Source of the DNA: Arthrobacter sp. ISL-48
GTDB taxonomy: Bacteria > Actinomycetota > Actinomycetes > Actinomycetales > Micrococcaceae
Assembly: GCF_018613805.1 (NCBI RefSeq)
Contig: NZ_JAGGPL010000002.1
Coordinates: 227,448 to 291,447, forward strand
Length of the DNA: 64,000 bases
Direction of reading: 5' to 3'
The translations under genes were made by a program, and so were the position numbers. Below, one piece after another: positions 25,514-34,746 of the stretch. Position 1 is the stretch's first letter; each line of letters begins with the position of its first letter. The notes under the pieces are model-generated. The model was not told the DNA's origin, did no database searches, and was given only the letters and a program-made list of their open reading frames with translations.

Positions 25514-26002
25514 GTGACATCCCTCTACTCCATTTCCCTGACCCTCAACGACGGCACCCAGACCGACTTCGGCCGGTTTAAAGGGGACGTGGTGATGGTT
25601 GTCAACGTTGCCTCCAACTGTGGGTTCACGCCCCAGTACACGGGGCTCGAGACGCTCTACGAAAAGTTCCAGGAGCGCGGCTTTGAGATCCTGGGGGTCC
25701 CCTGCAACCAGTTCGCGGGCCAGGAGCCCGCCAGCGACAGCGAGATCGCCGAGTTCTGCCAGCGGAACTTCGGCGTAACATTCCCGCTCACGCAGAAGGC
25801 TAACGTGCGGGGCAAAGACCAGCACCCGCTCTACGCGGAGCTGACCAAGTTCAAGACCGGCATTCTGCCAGGCCTGGTGAAGTGGAATTTCGAGAAGTTC
25901 CTGGTCAACCGCGACGGCGACGTAGTGGCACGGTTCGCGCCAACCGTTGAGCCGGACTCAGCGGAGGTCATCGACGCCCTGGAGAAGGCGCTCGCCGGCT
26001 AA
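25514..26002 (+). CDS. Glutathione-peroxidase-family thiol peroxidase
   Basis: 162 residues from GTG 25514, chosen because AAGGA lies 8 bases before it and the length then matches the family; ATG 25484 would add ten. The catalytic set is complete: Cys36 (NVASNCGFTPQY), Gln67 (VPCNQFAGQEP) and Trp124 (VKWNFEKFLV). A second Cys at 82 (AEFCQRNFGV) is the resolving residue in thioredoxin-dependent members. As actinobacteria of this group lack glutathione, thioredoxin or mycothiol reduction is likely. It detoxifies peroxides in the cytosol. Confidence 0.93.
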   Translation: MTSLYSISLTLNDGTQTDFGRFKGDVVMVVNVASNCGFTPQYTGLETLYEKFQERGFEILGVPCNQFAGQEPASDSEIAEFCQRNFGVTFPLTQKANVRGKDQHPLYAELTKFKTGILPGLVKWNFEKFLVNRDGDVVARFAPTVEPDSAEVIDALEKALAG

Positions 26003-26163
26003 AGCACGGCGAGCGGCTGCCCGAGTGTCCGTCAGCGTAATTCTTTGATCTTTTTTCAACTTGGCCGCTGCAATTTACCCTAAGTTTGCCAAATGTCTGA
26101 TTGGATTAAGTGTACTGAGAGGTAGAAGGGAAACGCCGTTTCCCACCGACCACAAAGGCAGCA

Positions 26164-27093
26164 ATGGAGCACATCGAGGCCGAACACCCCCGGCCACGCC
26201 ACTTCCTACTCCACCTGAGCGATCCCCACTTGATGGGAGGTCCGGACCCCTTATACGGCGCGATTGACAGCGAAGCCAAGCTCATCCAGCTTTTCGATGA
26301 AGTGCGTGCCTCCGGGGCCAAGCCCGAGGCCGTCATCTTCACCGGGGACCTCGCGGATAAGGGCGATCCCGAGGCTTACGCGAAGCTTCGCGCCATCGTG
26401 GATCCCGCCTGCGAGGACCTCGGGGCCAAGGTCATCTGGGCCATGGGCAACCACGACAACCGCGCAAACTTCCGCACCGGGCTCCTTGACCAGCCCGGGA
26501 GCGACGCGCCGGTGGACCACAGCTACTTCATTAACGGGCTGCGGGTTATCACCATGGACACTTCGGTCCCAGGGTTCCACCATGGAGAACTGAGTGAGGC
26601 GCAGCTGGACTGGCTGGCCCGGGAACTGGAAACCCCCGCACCGGACGGAACCATCCTTGCCCTGCACCACCCGCCGGTCCCGTCGGTCCTGGACCTGTCC
26701 GTGCTGGTGGAACTGCGCGACCAGGCAAGCCTCGCGGCCGTGGTCCGTGACTCCGACGTCCGCACCATCCTGGCCGGCCACCTGCACTATTCGACCACTG
26801 CAACCTTCGCGGGCATTCCAGTCTCCGTAGCCTCCGCCTCGTGCTACACCCAGGACCTCAACGTTCCTGTCGGCGGCACCCGCGGGCGCGACGGCGGCCA
26901 GGCTTTCAACCTCGTGCACGTCTATGAACACACCATCGTGCACTCGGTGGTTCCACTGGGCAGTACCCCGACAGTGGGCGAGTACGTCACTCCGGAACAG
27001 ACCGCCAGCCGCCTGGCGGCAGCAGGAATCCGCATCCCCGAGAAGGCAAAGCCGGCGGGCGTCACCAGGGTGGGGCTGCCCTCAGGCCGCTGA
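26164..27093 (+). CDS. Calcineurin-like phosphodiesterase (CpdA / Rv0805-like)
   Basis: 309-residue binuclear metallophosphoesterase with all motifs: LSDPHL (Asp20, His22), FTGDLADKG (Asp62), MGNHDNR (Asn96, His97), LALHHPP and AGHLHYS. The order and length match class III cyclic-nucleotide phosphodiesterases such as mycobacterial Rv0805. cAMP is the customary proposed substrate, though members can prefer other phosphodiesters. No signal peptide. It stands alone on the plus strand and converges with the stealth-family gene. Confidence 0.9.
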   Translation: MEHIEAEHPRPRHFLLHLSDPHLMGGPDPLYGAIDSEAKLIQLFDEVRASGAKPEAVIFTGDLADKGDPEAYAKLRAIVDPACEDLGAKVIWAMGNHDNRANFRTGLLDQPGSDAPVDHSYFINGLRVITMDTSVPGFHHGELSEAQLDWLARELETPAPDGTILALHHPPVPSVLDLSVLVELRDQASLAAVVRDSDVRTILAGHLHYSTTATFAGIPVSVASASCYTQDLNVPVGGTRGRDGGQAFNLVHVYEHTIVHSVVPLGSTPTVGEYVTPEQTASRLAAAGIRIPEKAKPAGVTRVGLPSGR

Positions 27094-27145
27094 AGCAGCG
27101 GCAGCAGGTCTCAAGGCGTCAATTACCGGCCTGAGATTTCCCTCC

Positions 27146-28768
27146 TCAGATTTCCCAGGGCGCCTTGATGGGGAAGTACTTCTCCAGGAAATCCGTGACG
27201 ACCTGCGCACGTTCGTCCGCTGGGACCTCGGGAAAGCTGCCGTCATTCAGGCAGAAGAAGTCCATGTTCCGCTTGGCAAGCAGCTTGGGCAGGTAATTCA
27301 GCCCGGCACGGGCAGTCGTGTCCACATAGCGCACCTTTGCGGCGGTCTGGGTGACCGCGCGGCCTGTGAGCAGCGCATAGTAGTGATAGAACGAGTTCGT
27401 GACCGAGATGTTGTCCGCGGCGCGGAACCGGCTCGCTGCCGTGCTCCTGAATTCCTCCGGGAACTCCCGCTCCATCTTGGCCACAACGCTGCGCCGCAGC
27501 GGGGCGGCGGTGTGTTCAAGGTGCCGGGTGGTGATCCGGCCGAAGCGATTCCACAGGAGCTTGCGGTTGACCCGCGCAGCGTTCTCGAAGCCGCTGCGCT
27601 CGGCGGCGTTGTCACCCAGCCCGATCCTGGTCTCGGCCTCAATGAACTTGGTGATGCCCCCCGGCGTGAAGAACAGGTCCGGGCTTACCGGCCGCCCGAA
27701 GAACATGTCGTCATTGGAGTACAGGAAGTGCTCGGAGAGCCCCTCGATGTTGTGCAGCTGGCATTCCACGGCCTGTGAATTGTGCGTGGGCAGCACTGAC
27801 GGGTCTGAAAAGAACTCCTCGCTGCGGACGATCGTTACGGAGGGATGCTCCGCCAGCCATGACGGCGCGGGAGAGTCCGTGGCGATGAAGATCCGGCGGA
27901 CCCACGGCGCAAACATATACACGGAGCGCAGGGCATACTTGAGCTCGTTAATCTGGCGGAACCTGGCCTCATGGTCGTCGCCTTCGCCCAGCACCACGCC
28001 TTCCATCTGCGCCCGGCGGGCAGCGATGTACTCCGGTGAGCTGCCGTCCACCCAGGAGAACACCAGATCGATGTCGAAGCTGATGTCGCTGGCGTGGTCG
28101 GCAAACATGTTCTCAATGGTGGGCCAGGTGTGGCCGTACCGCTCCACGGTTCCCCGCACAGCATCCTGGCTGAGCATGGTCCTGCGGGTCAGTGAATTCT
28201 CGATGGGCAGGATCAGCTGGTCGCCTTCAAAGCTCCACAACTCCACCTGGACACCGGCGGAGGAACCGAACTCGAAGCCGCCGTCGGGCTCAACGCGCGG
28301 CCGGTACAGGCGGAAGATCCGCGCCTGCCGGTTGGGGGAGAGCTCGCCGTCCGCAACCAGGACCGAAGACTTCTTCTTGGCATCAACTGTCATCGAGTAG
28401 ACAGGCTCGTTGCGGCAGGCTTCCACCAGGGCCGCACGCAGCTCCTTCCGGTCTTTCCAGTCCAGCGCTATGACAGGACGGTCGCTGTTGCCACGGACCA
28501 GCAGGTAATCGAGGCCTGCGCCCGCCAGGACGTTGCGCAAGAACAGCAGGTCCTCGACCATCGCCTGGTATGGCGTCCGGTTGTGGTTGATCAGGGCATA
28601 CCTGCCCTTGTGCCGGACGACGTCGGGGCGGTGCTTGAGGCGCGCCTCAGCGGCCGGCGATGTTACCTCTGCATGTACGCGCGTTTCGACGGACGCCTGT
28701 CCGCCGTAGTAGATCTCGTCCTGAACCGGTGCTTCTGTAATGGTTGTCTCCGTGCTGCTAAATGGCAT
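27146..28768 (-). CDS. Stealth-family sugar-phosphate transferase
   Basis: 540 residues from ATG 28768 (GGGAGGAAAGC upstream); the longer frame to 29065 is spurious. The four stealth regions are evident: CR1 DIDLVFSWVDGSSPEY (about 232-247), CR2 RQINELKYALRSVYMFAPWV through FIATDSPAPSWL (271-304), CR3 HNIEGLSEHFLYSNDDMFFG (339-358), and a C-terminal CR4 near 495. The family transfers hexose-1-phosphate units to make phosphodiester-linked surface glycans in bacteria. The N-terminal 200 residues are less conserved and may bind acceptor. A HAD hydrolase gene lies upstream. Confidence 0.88.
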   Translation of the reverse strand: MPFSSTETTITEAPVQDEIYYGGQASVETRVHAEVTSPAAEARLKHRPDVVRHKGRYALINHNRTPYQAMVEDLLFLRNVLAGAGLDYLLVRGNSDRPVIALDWKDRKELRAALVEACRNEPVYSMTVDAKKKSSVLVADGELSPNRQARIFRLYRPRVEPDGGFEFGSSAGVQVELWSFEGDQLILPIENSLTRRTMLSQDAVRGTVERYGHTWPTIENMFADHASDISFDIDLVFSWVDGSSPEYIAARRAQMEGVVLGEGDDHEARFRQINELKYALRSVYMFAPWVRRIFIATDSPAPSWLAEHPSVTIVRSEEFFSDPSVLPTHNSQAVECQLHNIEGLSEHFLYSNDDMFFGRPVSPDLFFTPGGITKFIEAETRIGLGDNAAERSGFENAARVNRKLLWNRFGRITTRHLEHTAAPLRRSVVAKMEREFPEEFRSTAASRFRAADNISVTNSFYHYYALLTGRAVTQTAAKVRYVDTTARAGLNYLPKLLAKRNMDFFCLNDGSFPEVPADERAQVVTDFLEKYFPIKAPWEI

Positions 28769-28842
28769 GCTTTCCTCCCTGCATAATAGCCCTGCCCCGA
28801 AAACGGCAAGCCTCGGTTTGTTCCCATCCGGGCGGGATGTAC

Positions 28843-29772
28843 TCAGCTGGCCAGCGCCTCGCGCCAGCTGCGCAGGAAGGCGCCGCCGGCGTCGTCGTGG
28901 ATCACGTCCGCTTCCAGCCCCAGATCGGTGGCCGTCAGGATGGCGTAGGGTTTCTCGGGAACGCCGTCCGCCGGGCGGACATCCACATGCTTTACCGGGT
29001 GATCGTTGTGGTGAAGCCAGTCTGCCATGGCGTAGTCCGTGCGGGAGTCCCCCACCGTCCGCCACGCCTGCGGGGTGATGCCCTGCGCAGCCAGCAACTC
29101 CACGGCCCGGCTGGCTCCAAGGTCCTTGCCAAGCCGCACTGATTCAATGTCGGTGGAGATGATGGTGGGATCCACCCTGTAGTCCACCTCGTCGTCGGAG
29201 TTCGGCGCATGGTGGTCGAGGCGGACGACGCCAAGCCCGTGGCGTGCCATCAGGTCCATCGCGTCGGCATCGAAGAGTTTCTGCTCCGCCAGGTAATCCT
29301 CCGTGGGCACCTCGATGTGCTGTTCCACCGACACCATGGCGCGCTTGGTCTCGTCGAAGAACATGTGTGATGCGTAGTCCTCGGCCACCATCCTGCGCAC
29401 GTCATCCCCGTAGGCTTTGGGCACTGCCAGTTCCCGGTCTATGTGGATGGGCCCGGGCCCGGCGGCCGTGTAGCTGAACCAAACCGCGCCCTTCTCGCAG
29501 ATGGCGTGAATGACGGTCCCGGCGGGCATCCCGGCGGCGATCATGGGTTCCATCACCTGTTTCCGGATGAAATCATCGGAGCGGCCGGTATTAAACAGGA
29601 CGGGAATGCCGGCGGTGGCGAGAGCCACCAGATCCGCGATGATCTCCGACTTCACGTCACGGGTCACCGGACTTGCGACGGGACCGTCGACGTCGAGCAG
29701 GAGTGCGAGGGGCGGGGCCGACGGCAGGCGGAAGCCCGGTGCGGCACCGGCAGGGAACTCGGGTGCAGTCAT
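28843..29772 (-). CDS. HAD-superfamily hydrolase
   Basis: 309 residues, with motif I LLLDVDGPVASP (Asp27, Asp29), motif II FNTGRSD and motif IV TVGDSRTDYAMADWL. The cap between them is of Cof/trehalose-phosphatase-like size. The second Asp and spacing fit a phosphatase acting on a small phosphorylated metabolite; the substrate is unknown. It lies 74 bases upstream of the stealth gene on the same strand, so a role in surface sugar-phosphate metabolism is possible. Confidence 0.85.
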   Translation of the reverse strand: MTAPEFPAGAAPGFRLPSAPPLALLLDVDGPVASPVTRDVKSEIIADLVALATAGIPVLFNTGRSDDFIRKQVMEPMIAAGMPAGTVIHAICEKGAVWFSYTAAGPGPIHIDRELAVPKAYGDDVRRMVAEDYASHMFFDETKRAMVSVEQHIEVPTEDYLAEQKLFDADAMDLMARHGLGVVRLDHHAPNSDDEVDYRVDPTIISTDIESVRLGKDLGASRAVELLAAQGITPQAWRTVGDSRTDYAMADWLHHNDHPVKHVDVRPADGVPEKPYAILTATDLGLEADVIHDDAGGAFLRSWREALAS

Positions 29773-29921
29773 GTCTCCATTGTGTCAGCAGGCTGCGGCT
29801 GTCCCCGAAGCGGCGCTGGAAGTGCCCCGGGATATGACACATGGTCACTGTTTGGCTACAACCTGAGGCTGCCGAGGGCCGGATACTTCTTTTGGGCTGG
29901 CAAGCTGCCTAGGGTAGCAGA

Positions 29922-30221
29922 GTGATATTCAAAGCTGTGGGCGAGGGACGCCCTTACCCCGACCATGGTTACACCACGCCGAAAGAGTGGGCGGCGCTCC
30001 CACCGCGCCCGGTCCGGCTGGACGAGCTCGTGACAACCAAGCGCACACTGGACCTGGAAGCACTCCTGGCAGAGGACTCCACGTTCTTCGGAGACCTCTT
30101 CCCGCACGTGGTGCAGTACCAGGGAACGCTTTACCTGGAGGACGGCCTGCACCGCGCCGTGCGTACCGCCCTCCACCAGCGCACCGCCATCCACGCCCGC
30201 GTGCTGGTCATCGATGGCTAG
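29922..30221 (+). CDS. Conserved hypothetical protein, ParB/Srx-like C-terminal motif
   Basis: 99 residues from GTG 29922 (AGGG upstream). The mid-section LVTTKRTLDLEALL and the ending TLYLEDGLHRAVRTALHQRT resemble the small 'specification plus DG.HR' motif of ParB/sulfiredoxin-fold proteins; an enzymatic role is not evident. Its stop lies inside the start of the LytR_C gene (8-base overlap), so the two are co-translated. I cannot assign a function. Confidence 0.7.
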   Translation: MIFKAVGEGRPYPDHGYTTPKEWAALPPRPVRLDELVTTKRTLDLEALLAEDSTFFGDLFPHVVQYQGTLYLEDGLHRAVRTALHQRTAIHARVLVIDG

Positions 30222-30885
30222 GAAGGCCAAGGACGTCAGCGTCCTCCACGGCCACCGTGTTGTCACCGGCCCCGAACTGCGGGCTACCTTCGAAGCCGAG
30301 CCTGATCCGGACGATTCCGTCCGGCTGCGCCGCCGCGTGGTGCACGGCGTGGTGCTGGTCCTCCTGGTGGGCATCATCATTGCCGCCATCATCACCGCGC
30401 TGGCTATCATCACCGGACAGCTGAAGATCCCGACGGCGGAGGCCAGCAAGCAGCCTGCTGCCGTCTGCCCTACGGCCACCTTCGACTACACCCCGAACGA
30501 CAAGATCAACCTGAACGTCTACAACTCCACCAACAGGCCAGGCCTGGCCCGCACCGTGGCTGACGAGTTCGTGGCCCGCAAGTTTGTAGTGGGCACGGTA
30601 GCCAACACGCAGGCAGGGTACCGGGGAGTAGCGGCGGTTGTGTCCGGGGCCGCAGGGCAGTCTGCTGCCTTCAGCGTCCAGCGCAACGTGCCGGGTTCGG
30701 ACTATTTCCAGGACGAGCGCACGGACGCCAGCGTGGACGTGATCCTCACCGGAGACTACAAGGAGCTTGCCCCTGGGGACCGGGTGGACCAGACCCCCGG
30801 CCAGCTCAGCTGCCCGCGCGAAAGCAAGCGGATCGCCGACCCCGACAAGTGGCCCGTCATTCCCACCGCAGGCGCCAAGCCCTGA
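30214..30885 (+). CDS. Membrane-anchored LytR_C-domain protein
   Basis: 223 residues: a basic cytosolic N-terminus, one membrane helix at about 45-68 (VLVLLVGIIIAAIITALAII), then an extracytoplasmic LytR_C domain (INLNVYNSTNRPGLARTVAD, FVVGTVANTQAGYRGVAAVV). This domain accompanies LytR-Cps2A-Psr ligases that attach polymers to peptidoglycan, but the catalytic LCP domain is absent here. The LytR_C part probably binds a cell-wall component. It is coupled to the preceding small gene. Confidence 0.85.
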   Translation: MARKAKDVSVLHGHRVVTGPELRATFEAEPDPDDSVRLRRRVVHGVVLVLLVGIIIAAIITALAIITGQLKIPTAEASKQPAAVCPTATFDYTPNDKINLNVYNSTNRPGLARTVADEFVARKFVVGTVANTQAGYRGVAAVVSGAAGQSAAFSVQRNVPGSDYFQDERTDASVDVILTGDYKELAPGDRVDQTPGQLSCPRESKRIADPDKWPVIPTAGAKP

Positions 30886-30906
30886 CGCACGCGAGCGGGG
30901 ACGGGC

Positions 30907-31557
30907 TCAGCCTGCCACCGCGGGGGCCCGGCCGGCCCGCACGGGACGGCCGTCGTCGTCGAACCTTGCTCCGGCACCCAACTGGATGAAGCGAACTGTC
31001 CGCTGGATCCGGGCTTCAAGTTCCACGGGCTCATCGCTGCCGCGTGCTGCGCTGGAGGACAAGGTCCCGTGGATCAGTTGGGCCTGCTGGGCGATGTCAG
31101 CTTCGGGCAGGTATCCCTGCTCCATGCCGTCGCGAAGGATTCCCTGCAGCAGGACACTGAGCTCGCCTACATGGTCTGCCAGTTTGGCAAAGGACGACGG
31201 CGACATCACCGCTGCCATGGCCGGTCCAGGGGGGAGGTGGCGGCGGCTCAGATCCTCCACCTGGGCGCGCACGTAGAGCGCGAGCCGCTCCACCGGATTG
31301 TCCAGCCGATCCAGGGCTTCCCGCAAATCCGAGAGGAACCGTTCGGTTTCGTCCAGGGCGTAGGAGATGAGCAGCTCTTCGATGTCCGCGTAGTAGTTGT
31401 AGACGGCGGTCCGCCCCACGCCCGCATGACGCGCGACGTCGGTCATGGTCAGTCCGGGAAGGCCGTGGGTGAAGAGGAGCTCGCCAAAGGCCGTGAGGAT
31501 ACGGCGCTGCGTTTCGGCGCGTTGGGCGCCGTTGTTGGCCGCCGTAATCCTGGGCAT
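30907..31557 (-). CDS. TetR-family transcriptional regulator
   Basis: 216 residues. The helix-turn-helix is RILTAFGELLFTHGLPGLTM followed by TDVARHAGVGRTAVYNYYADIEELL, a standard TetR N-terminus; the rest is a ligand/dimerisation domain. It follows the FrnE-like gene on the same strand by 78 bases. A symmetric element just upstream of its start suggests autoregulation. The target ligand is unknown. Confidence 0.9.
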   Translation of the reverse strand: MPRITAANNGAQRAETQRRILTAFGELLFTHGLPGLTMTDVARHAGVGRTAVYNYYADIEELLISYALDETERFLSDLREALDRLDNPVERLALYVRAQVEDLSRRHLPPGPAMAAVMSPSSFAKLADHVGELSVLLQGILRDGMEQGYLPEADIAQQAQLIHGTLSSSAARGSDEPVELEARIQRTVRFIQLGAGARFDDDGRPVRAGRAPAVAG

Positions 31558-31565
31558 GCAGACAC

Positions 31566-31587
31566 TTTACCGTGATGTGTCAGTAAA
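31566..31587. promoter_or_regulatory. Candidate TetR operator
   Basis: TTTAC (31566-31570) and GTAAA (31583-31587) face each other across 12 bases, with GACAC/GTGTC symmetry (31561-31565, 31577-31581) interleaved. It is located 9 bases upstream of the TetR start codon, between that gene and the FrnE-like gene. Confidence 0.5.
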
Positions 31588-31635
31588 AGGCCGCATGGCC
31601 ATGCCGGCCGCAAAGAAGGCGTAGAGCGCACAGCC

Positions 31636-32334
31636 TTAGACGGCGCAGCCTTCGGGGCCGCAGGACTCGCCGTCGCCGGTGTTGACCAGTACCAGCGGAC
31701 GGGTTTCCTGCCACGCCTGGTTAAGGGCCGCGGTGAACGTTTCGACGGGCTGGGCGCCGGACAGCCCGAACTTGCGGTCGATCACGAAGAACGGCACGCC
31801 GCTGATGCCCAGGGTGCGGGCTTCCTCGAAGTCGGACCGGACGTCGTCCGAATACTTGTCCGTGGTGAACAGCTCGGCGACTTCCACGGCATCGATGCCC
31901 AGGTCCCGGCCCAGCCCGGTGAGGTATTCCTGGCTGCCGATGTCTCTGCCGTGCTCGAAGTGGTCGCTGAGCAGGCGTTCCTTGGCGGCGTCCTGCTTTC
32001 CATGCGTGGCCGCCAGGTGGATCAGGCGGTGGGCGGTGAAGCTGTTGGCAACCACGATGGAGTCGAAGTGATAGTCCAGCCCTTCGCCCTTGGCTTGGGC
32101 CGTCACATGCTCGAACATCCCGGAGACCTGCTGCGGGGCCAGGCCCTTGCGGGTGCTGAGGTAGTCAAGTTCTGTGCCGTCGTAGTGTTCCGGAAGGGTG
32201 GGATCCAGCTGGTAGCTGCGCCACTGAACCTCCACCGAATCGCGGTGCGGAAACTCAGCCAGGGCAGCCTCGAAACGGCGTTTGCCGATGTAGCACCACG
32301 GGCACGCGACGTCTGACCAGATCTCAATCTTCAT
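31636..32334 (-). CDS. DsbA-family oxidoreductase, FrnE-like
   Basis: 232 residues with thioredoxin fold and CPWC active site at residues 11-14 (SDVACPWCYIGKRRF). FNSFTAHRLIHLA-like helical insert and the cis-Pro loop GISGVPFFVIDRKFGLSGAQ identify the FrnE/2-hydroxychromene-isomerase-like cytosolic DsbA branch. It ends in a Cys-containing tail (GDGESCGPEGCAV). No signal peptide. Members act in disulfide chemistry, stress tolerance or polyketide maturation; the role here is undefined. Confidence 0.9.
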   Translation of the reverse strand: MKIEIWSDVACPWCYIGKRRFEAALAEFPHRDSVEVQWRSYQLDPTLPEHYDGTELDYLSTRKGLAPQQVSGMFEHVTAQAKGEGLDYHFDSIVVANSFTAHRLIHLAATHGKQDAAKERLLSDHFEHGRDIGSQEYLTGLGRDLGIDAVEVAELFTTDKYSDDVRSDFEEARTLGISGVPFFVIDRKFGLSGAQPVETFTAALNQAWQETRPLVLVNTGDGESCGPEGCAV

Positions 32335-32508
32335 GGTTGCGTCAACTCGTTACCCCCGTCAGCCATTCCTGCCACGCGTGTTGCATGGGTCACAGGAGGC
32401 CTTGTCTCGGGACCGTTTTCGGACGATAGTCGGTACCAGAGGTTATGCAGAAGCCTTCGGACGGAATGACCGGGCAACCTTGTTCGACGTTGTCATGGGA
32501 GGCCTGGA

Positions 32509-33609
32509 ATGCGGATAGGACTCATAGCAGGACCATGGATTCCTGTACCACCGGTTGCCTACGGCGGCATTGAAAGGGTAGTGGACTGCCTTGCCCGGGG
32601 ATTCCTGGAGGCGGGCCACGACGTAGTGTTGGCCGCTCCCTCGGACAGCCAGTGCCGTGCTCCACGCGTGCCGGGGATGCGGACATCCGAACCGGCAGAC
32701 ATTGGTTCGACGCTCTCCGAACTTAGCCATGTCATCAGGGCCTACGAGGGTATGCAGGACGTGGACATTATCCATGACCATACCTTGGCCGGTCCGTTGT
32801 GTCGCTTGCGGCCGCCAGGCGTTCCGGTGGTCACCACGATCCACGGGTTGCTCACGCCGTCAACTGCTGACGTCTACCGCGCAGCGGGCGCCAACACGTC
32901 AATCGTGGCCATTTCCCGTGACCAGGCATCCCATGCTCCTGACGTCCACGTGACCGAGGTGATCCATCACGGAATCGAGCTGTCTGCTGTTCCGGTGGGC
33001 ACGGGGCGTGGTGGTTACCTGTGCTTCGTGGGCCGGATGTGTCCTGACAAGGGAGTCCTGGAAGCCATCCAGCTCGCGCAGAAAACAGGCATCCCCCTGA
33101 AGATTGCCGCGAAGATGCGCGAGACCGATGAAATCCGTTATTTTCAGGACGTCATCAAGCCGCTGCTGGGATCCAATGAAGAGTTCGTGGGGGAAATCGG
33201 TGACGCCGAAAAATACGAACTCATGGGGGAAGCGATGGCCTTCCTCAATCCGATCCAGTGGGCGGAACCCTTCGGCCTTGTCATGATCGAATCCCTCGCC
33301 ACGGGTACCCCCGTGGTTGGTACTCCAATAGGGTCGGCCCCTGAGATCGTGGAGCATGGCCGGACAGGCTACCTGGCGGCCACGGACGAACTGGCGGACC
33401 TCGTCCCGGCCGCCGCGGGCCTGAGCCGGGCGGCGTGCCGGGCGAGCATCGAGAAACGGTTCAGCGCTGATCGTATGGTTGCCGATCATCTTCGACTTTT
33501 CGCCAGCCTCCTCGAAGAGAAACCGGATGTGGGGGTGCCCGCTGCTGTTGACTTGGGGCAGAATCGGCCAGGGGAACTGGCTGCCCTACTCCGAAATCCA
33601 CCTCAGTGA
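32509..33609 (+). CDS. Family 4 glycosyltransferase
   Basis: 366 residues, GT-B fold: N-terminal MRIGLIAGPWIPVPPVAYGG (acceptor side), VDIIHDHTLAG, and the C-terminal donor-site block IQWAEPFGLVMIESLATGTP (EPFGL...E) followed by VGTPIGSAPEIVEHGRTGYL. Cytosolic, retaining mechanism expected. ATG 32509 is preceded by GGAGGCCTGG. Stand-alone, so donor and acceptor are unknown; similar genes glycosylate lipids or osmolytes. Confidence 0.9.
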   Translation: MRIGLIAGPWIPVPPVAYGGIERVVDCLARGFLEAGHDVVLAAPSDSQCRAPRVPGMRTSEPADIGSTLSELSHVIRAYEGMQDVDIIHDHTLAGPLCRLRPPGVPVVTTIHGLLTPSTADVYRAAGANTSIVAISRDQASHAPDVHVTEVIHHGIELSAVPVGTGRGGYLCFVGRMCPDKGVLEAIQLAQKTGIPLKIAAKMRETDEIRYFQDVIKPLLGSNEEFVGEIGDAEKYELMGEAMAFLNPIQWAEPFGLVMIESLATGTPVVGTPIGSAPEIVEHGRTGYLAATDELADLVPAAAGLSRAACRASIEKRFSADRMVADHLRLFASLLEEKPDVGVPAAVDLGQNRPGELAALLRNPPQ

Positions 33610-33749
33610 CCAGTGGAAGGCATTGGCAGTTGCCGCCCGCGGACGACCATACGGACCGCTTCCCCTCCGCCGCCGGTTAAGGGGGGCACGCTCCACCACG
33701 AAATCGTGCTTCAGGGCGCGTCCCAGCCGAAAAGTCTTGGTTCCTGTGG

Positions 33750-34745
33750 CTACTGCTTGAAGGCCGCGTCGAAGGAGGTATTCGAAGCTGGGAAGTCGAA
33801 CTTCTTGAGGGCAGCGAGGGCTTCGGGGGCGCCGTGGAGGCGGTCCATACCCGCGTCTTCCCATTCGACGGAGATGGGTCCGTCGTAGCCAATGGCTGTA
33901 AGGGCCCGGAATGAGGATTCCCAGGGGACGTCCCCGCGGCCGGCGGAGACAAAGTCCCACCCCCGCCGCGGGTCGCCCCAAGGCAGATGGGAACCCATGA
34001 CGGTGTTGCGGCCGGTGGGGCGGAGCTTGGTGTCCTTGCAGTCCACGTGGTAGATCCGGTCCTTGAAGTCCCAGATAAAGGAGACAGGATCGATTCCCTG
34101 CCACATGAAGTGGGAGGGGTCCCAGTTCAGGCCGAAAGCGGGGCGGCGGCCGATCGCCTCCAGTGTCCGGACCGTGGTCCAGTAGTCGTAGGCGATCTCG
34201 GAGGGGTGGACCTCGTGGGCGAAGCGCACACCGCTTTCATCGAAGACGTCCAGGATGGGGTTCCAGCGGTCCGCGAAGTCCTGGTAGCCGGCTTCGATGA
34301 CTTTTTCCGGGACTGGCGGGAACATGGCGACGTACTGCCAGATTGAGGAGCCCGTAAACCCGACGACGGTGTCCACGCCCAACGCTTTCGCGAGCCGGGC
34401 GGTGTGTTTCATTTCCTCGGCGGCGCGCTGCCGGACGCCTTCGGGGTCCCCGTCGCCCCAGACCTTAGCGCCGACTATGGCCTCGTGGCGGAAGTCAATG
34501 GGGTCATCGCAGACGGCCTGGCCTTTGAGGTGGTTGGAGATGGCCCAGACTTTGAGGTTGTACTTTTCCAGGACGGCGAGTTTGGATTCGACGTAGCCGG
34601 GTTCGTCCCAGCGCCAGGCGTCCAGGTGGTCGCCGGAGACGGCGATTTCCAGGCCGTCGTAGCCCCAGCCGGAGGCCAGCCTGGCGACTTCCTCGAAGGG
34701 AAGGTCGGCCCACTGGCCGGTGAACAGCGTGTACGGGCGGGGCAT
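33750..34745 (-). CDS. Sugar phosphate isomerase/epimerase-family TIM-barrel protein
   Basis: 331 residues, xylose-isomerase-like barrel with metal-ligand segments EVHPSEIAYDYW, GLNWDPSHFMWQG, VDCKDTKLRP and SVEWEDAGMDR (expected Glu, Asp, His, Glu). It is last in a transcript headed by the importer genes, with a single-base gap after the Gfo/Idh/MocA stop. Proteins of this type act as beta-eliminases or hydratases on 3-keto-sugars in several glycoside pathways, as well as true epimerases. The paralogue at 40562 is shorter and only distantly similar. Confidence 0.85.
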   Translation of the reverse strand: MPRPYTLFTGQWADLPFEEVARLASGWGYDGLEIAVSGDHLDAWRWDEPGYVESKLAVLEKYNLKVWAISNHLKGQAVCDDPIDFRHEAIVGAKVWGDGDPEGVRQRAAEEMKHTARLAKALGVDTVVGFTGSSIWQYVAMFPPVPEKVIEAGYQDFADRWNPILDVFDESGVRFAHEVHPSEIAYDYWTTVRTLEAIGRRPAFGLNWDPSHFMWQGIDPVSFIWDFKDRIYHVDCKDTKLRPTGRNTVMGSHLPWGDPRRGWDFVSAGRGDVPWESSFRALTAIGYDGPISVEWEDAGMDRLHGAPEALAALKKFDFPASNTSFDAAFKQ

Positions 34746-34746
34746 G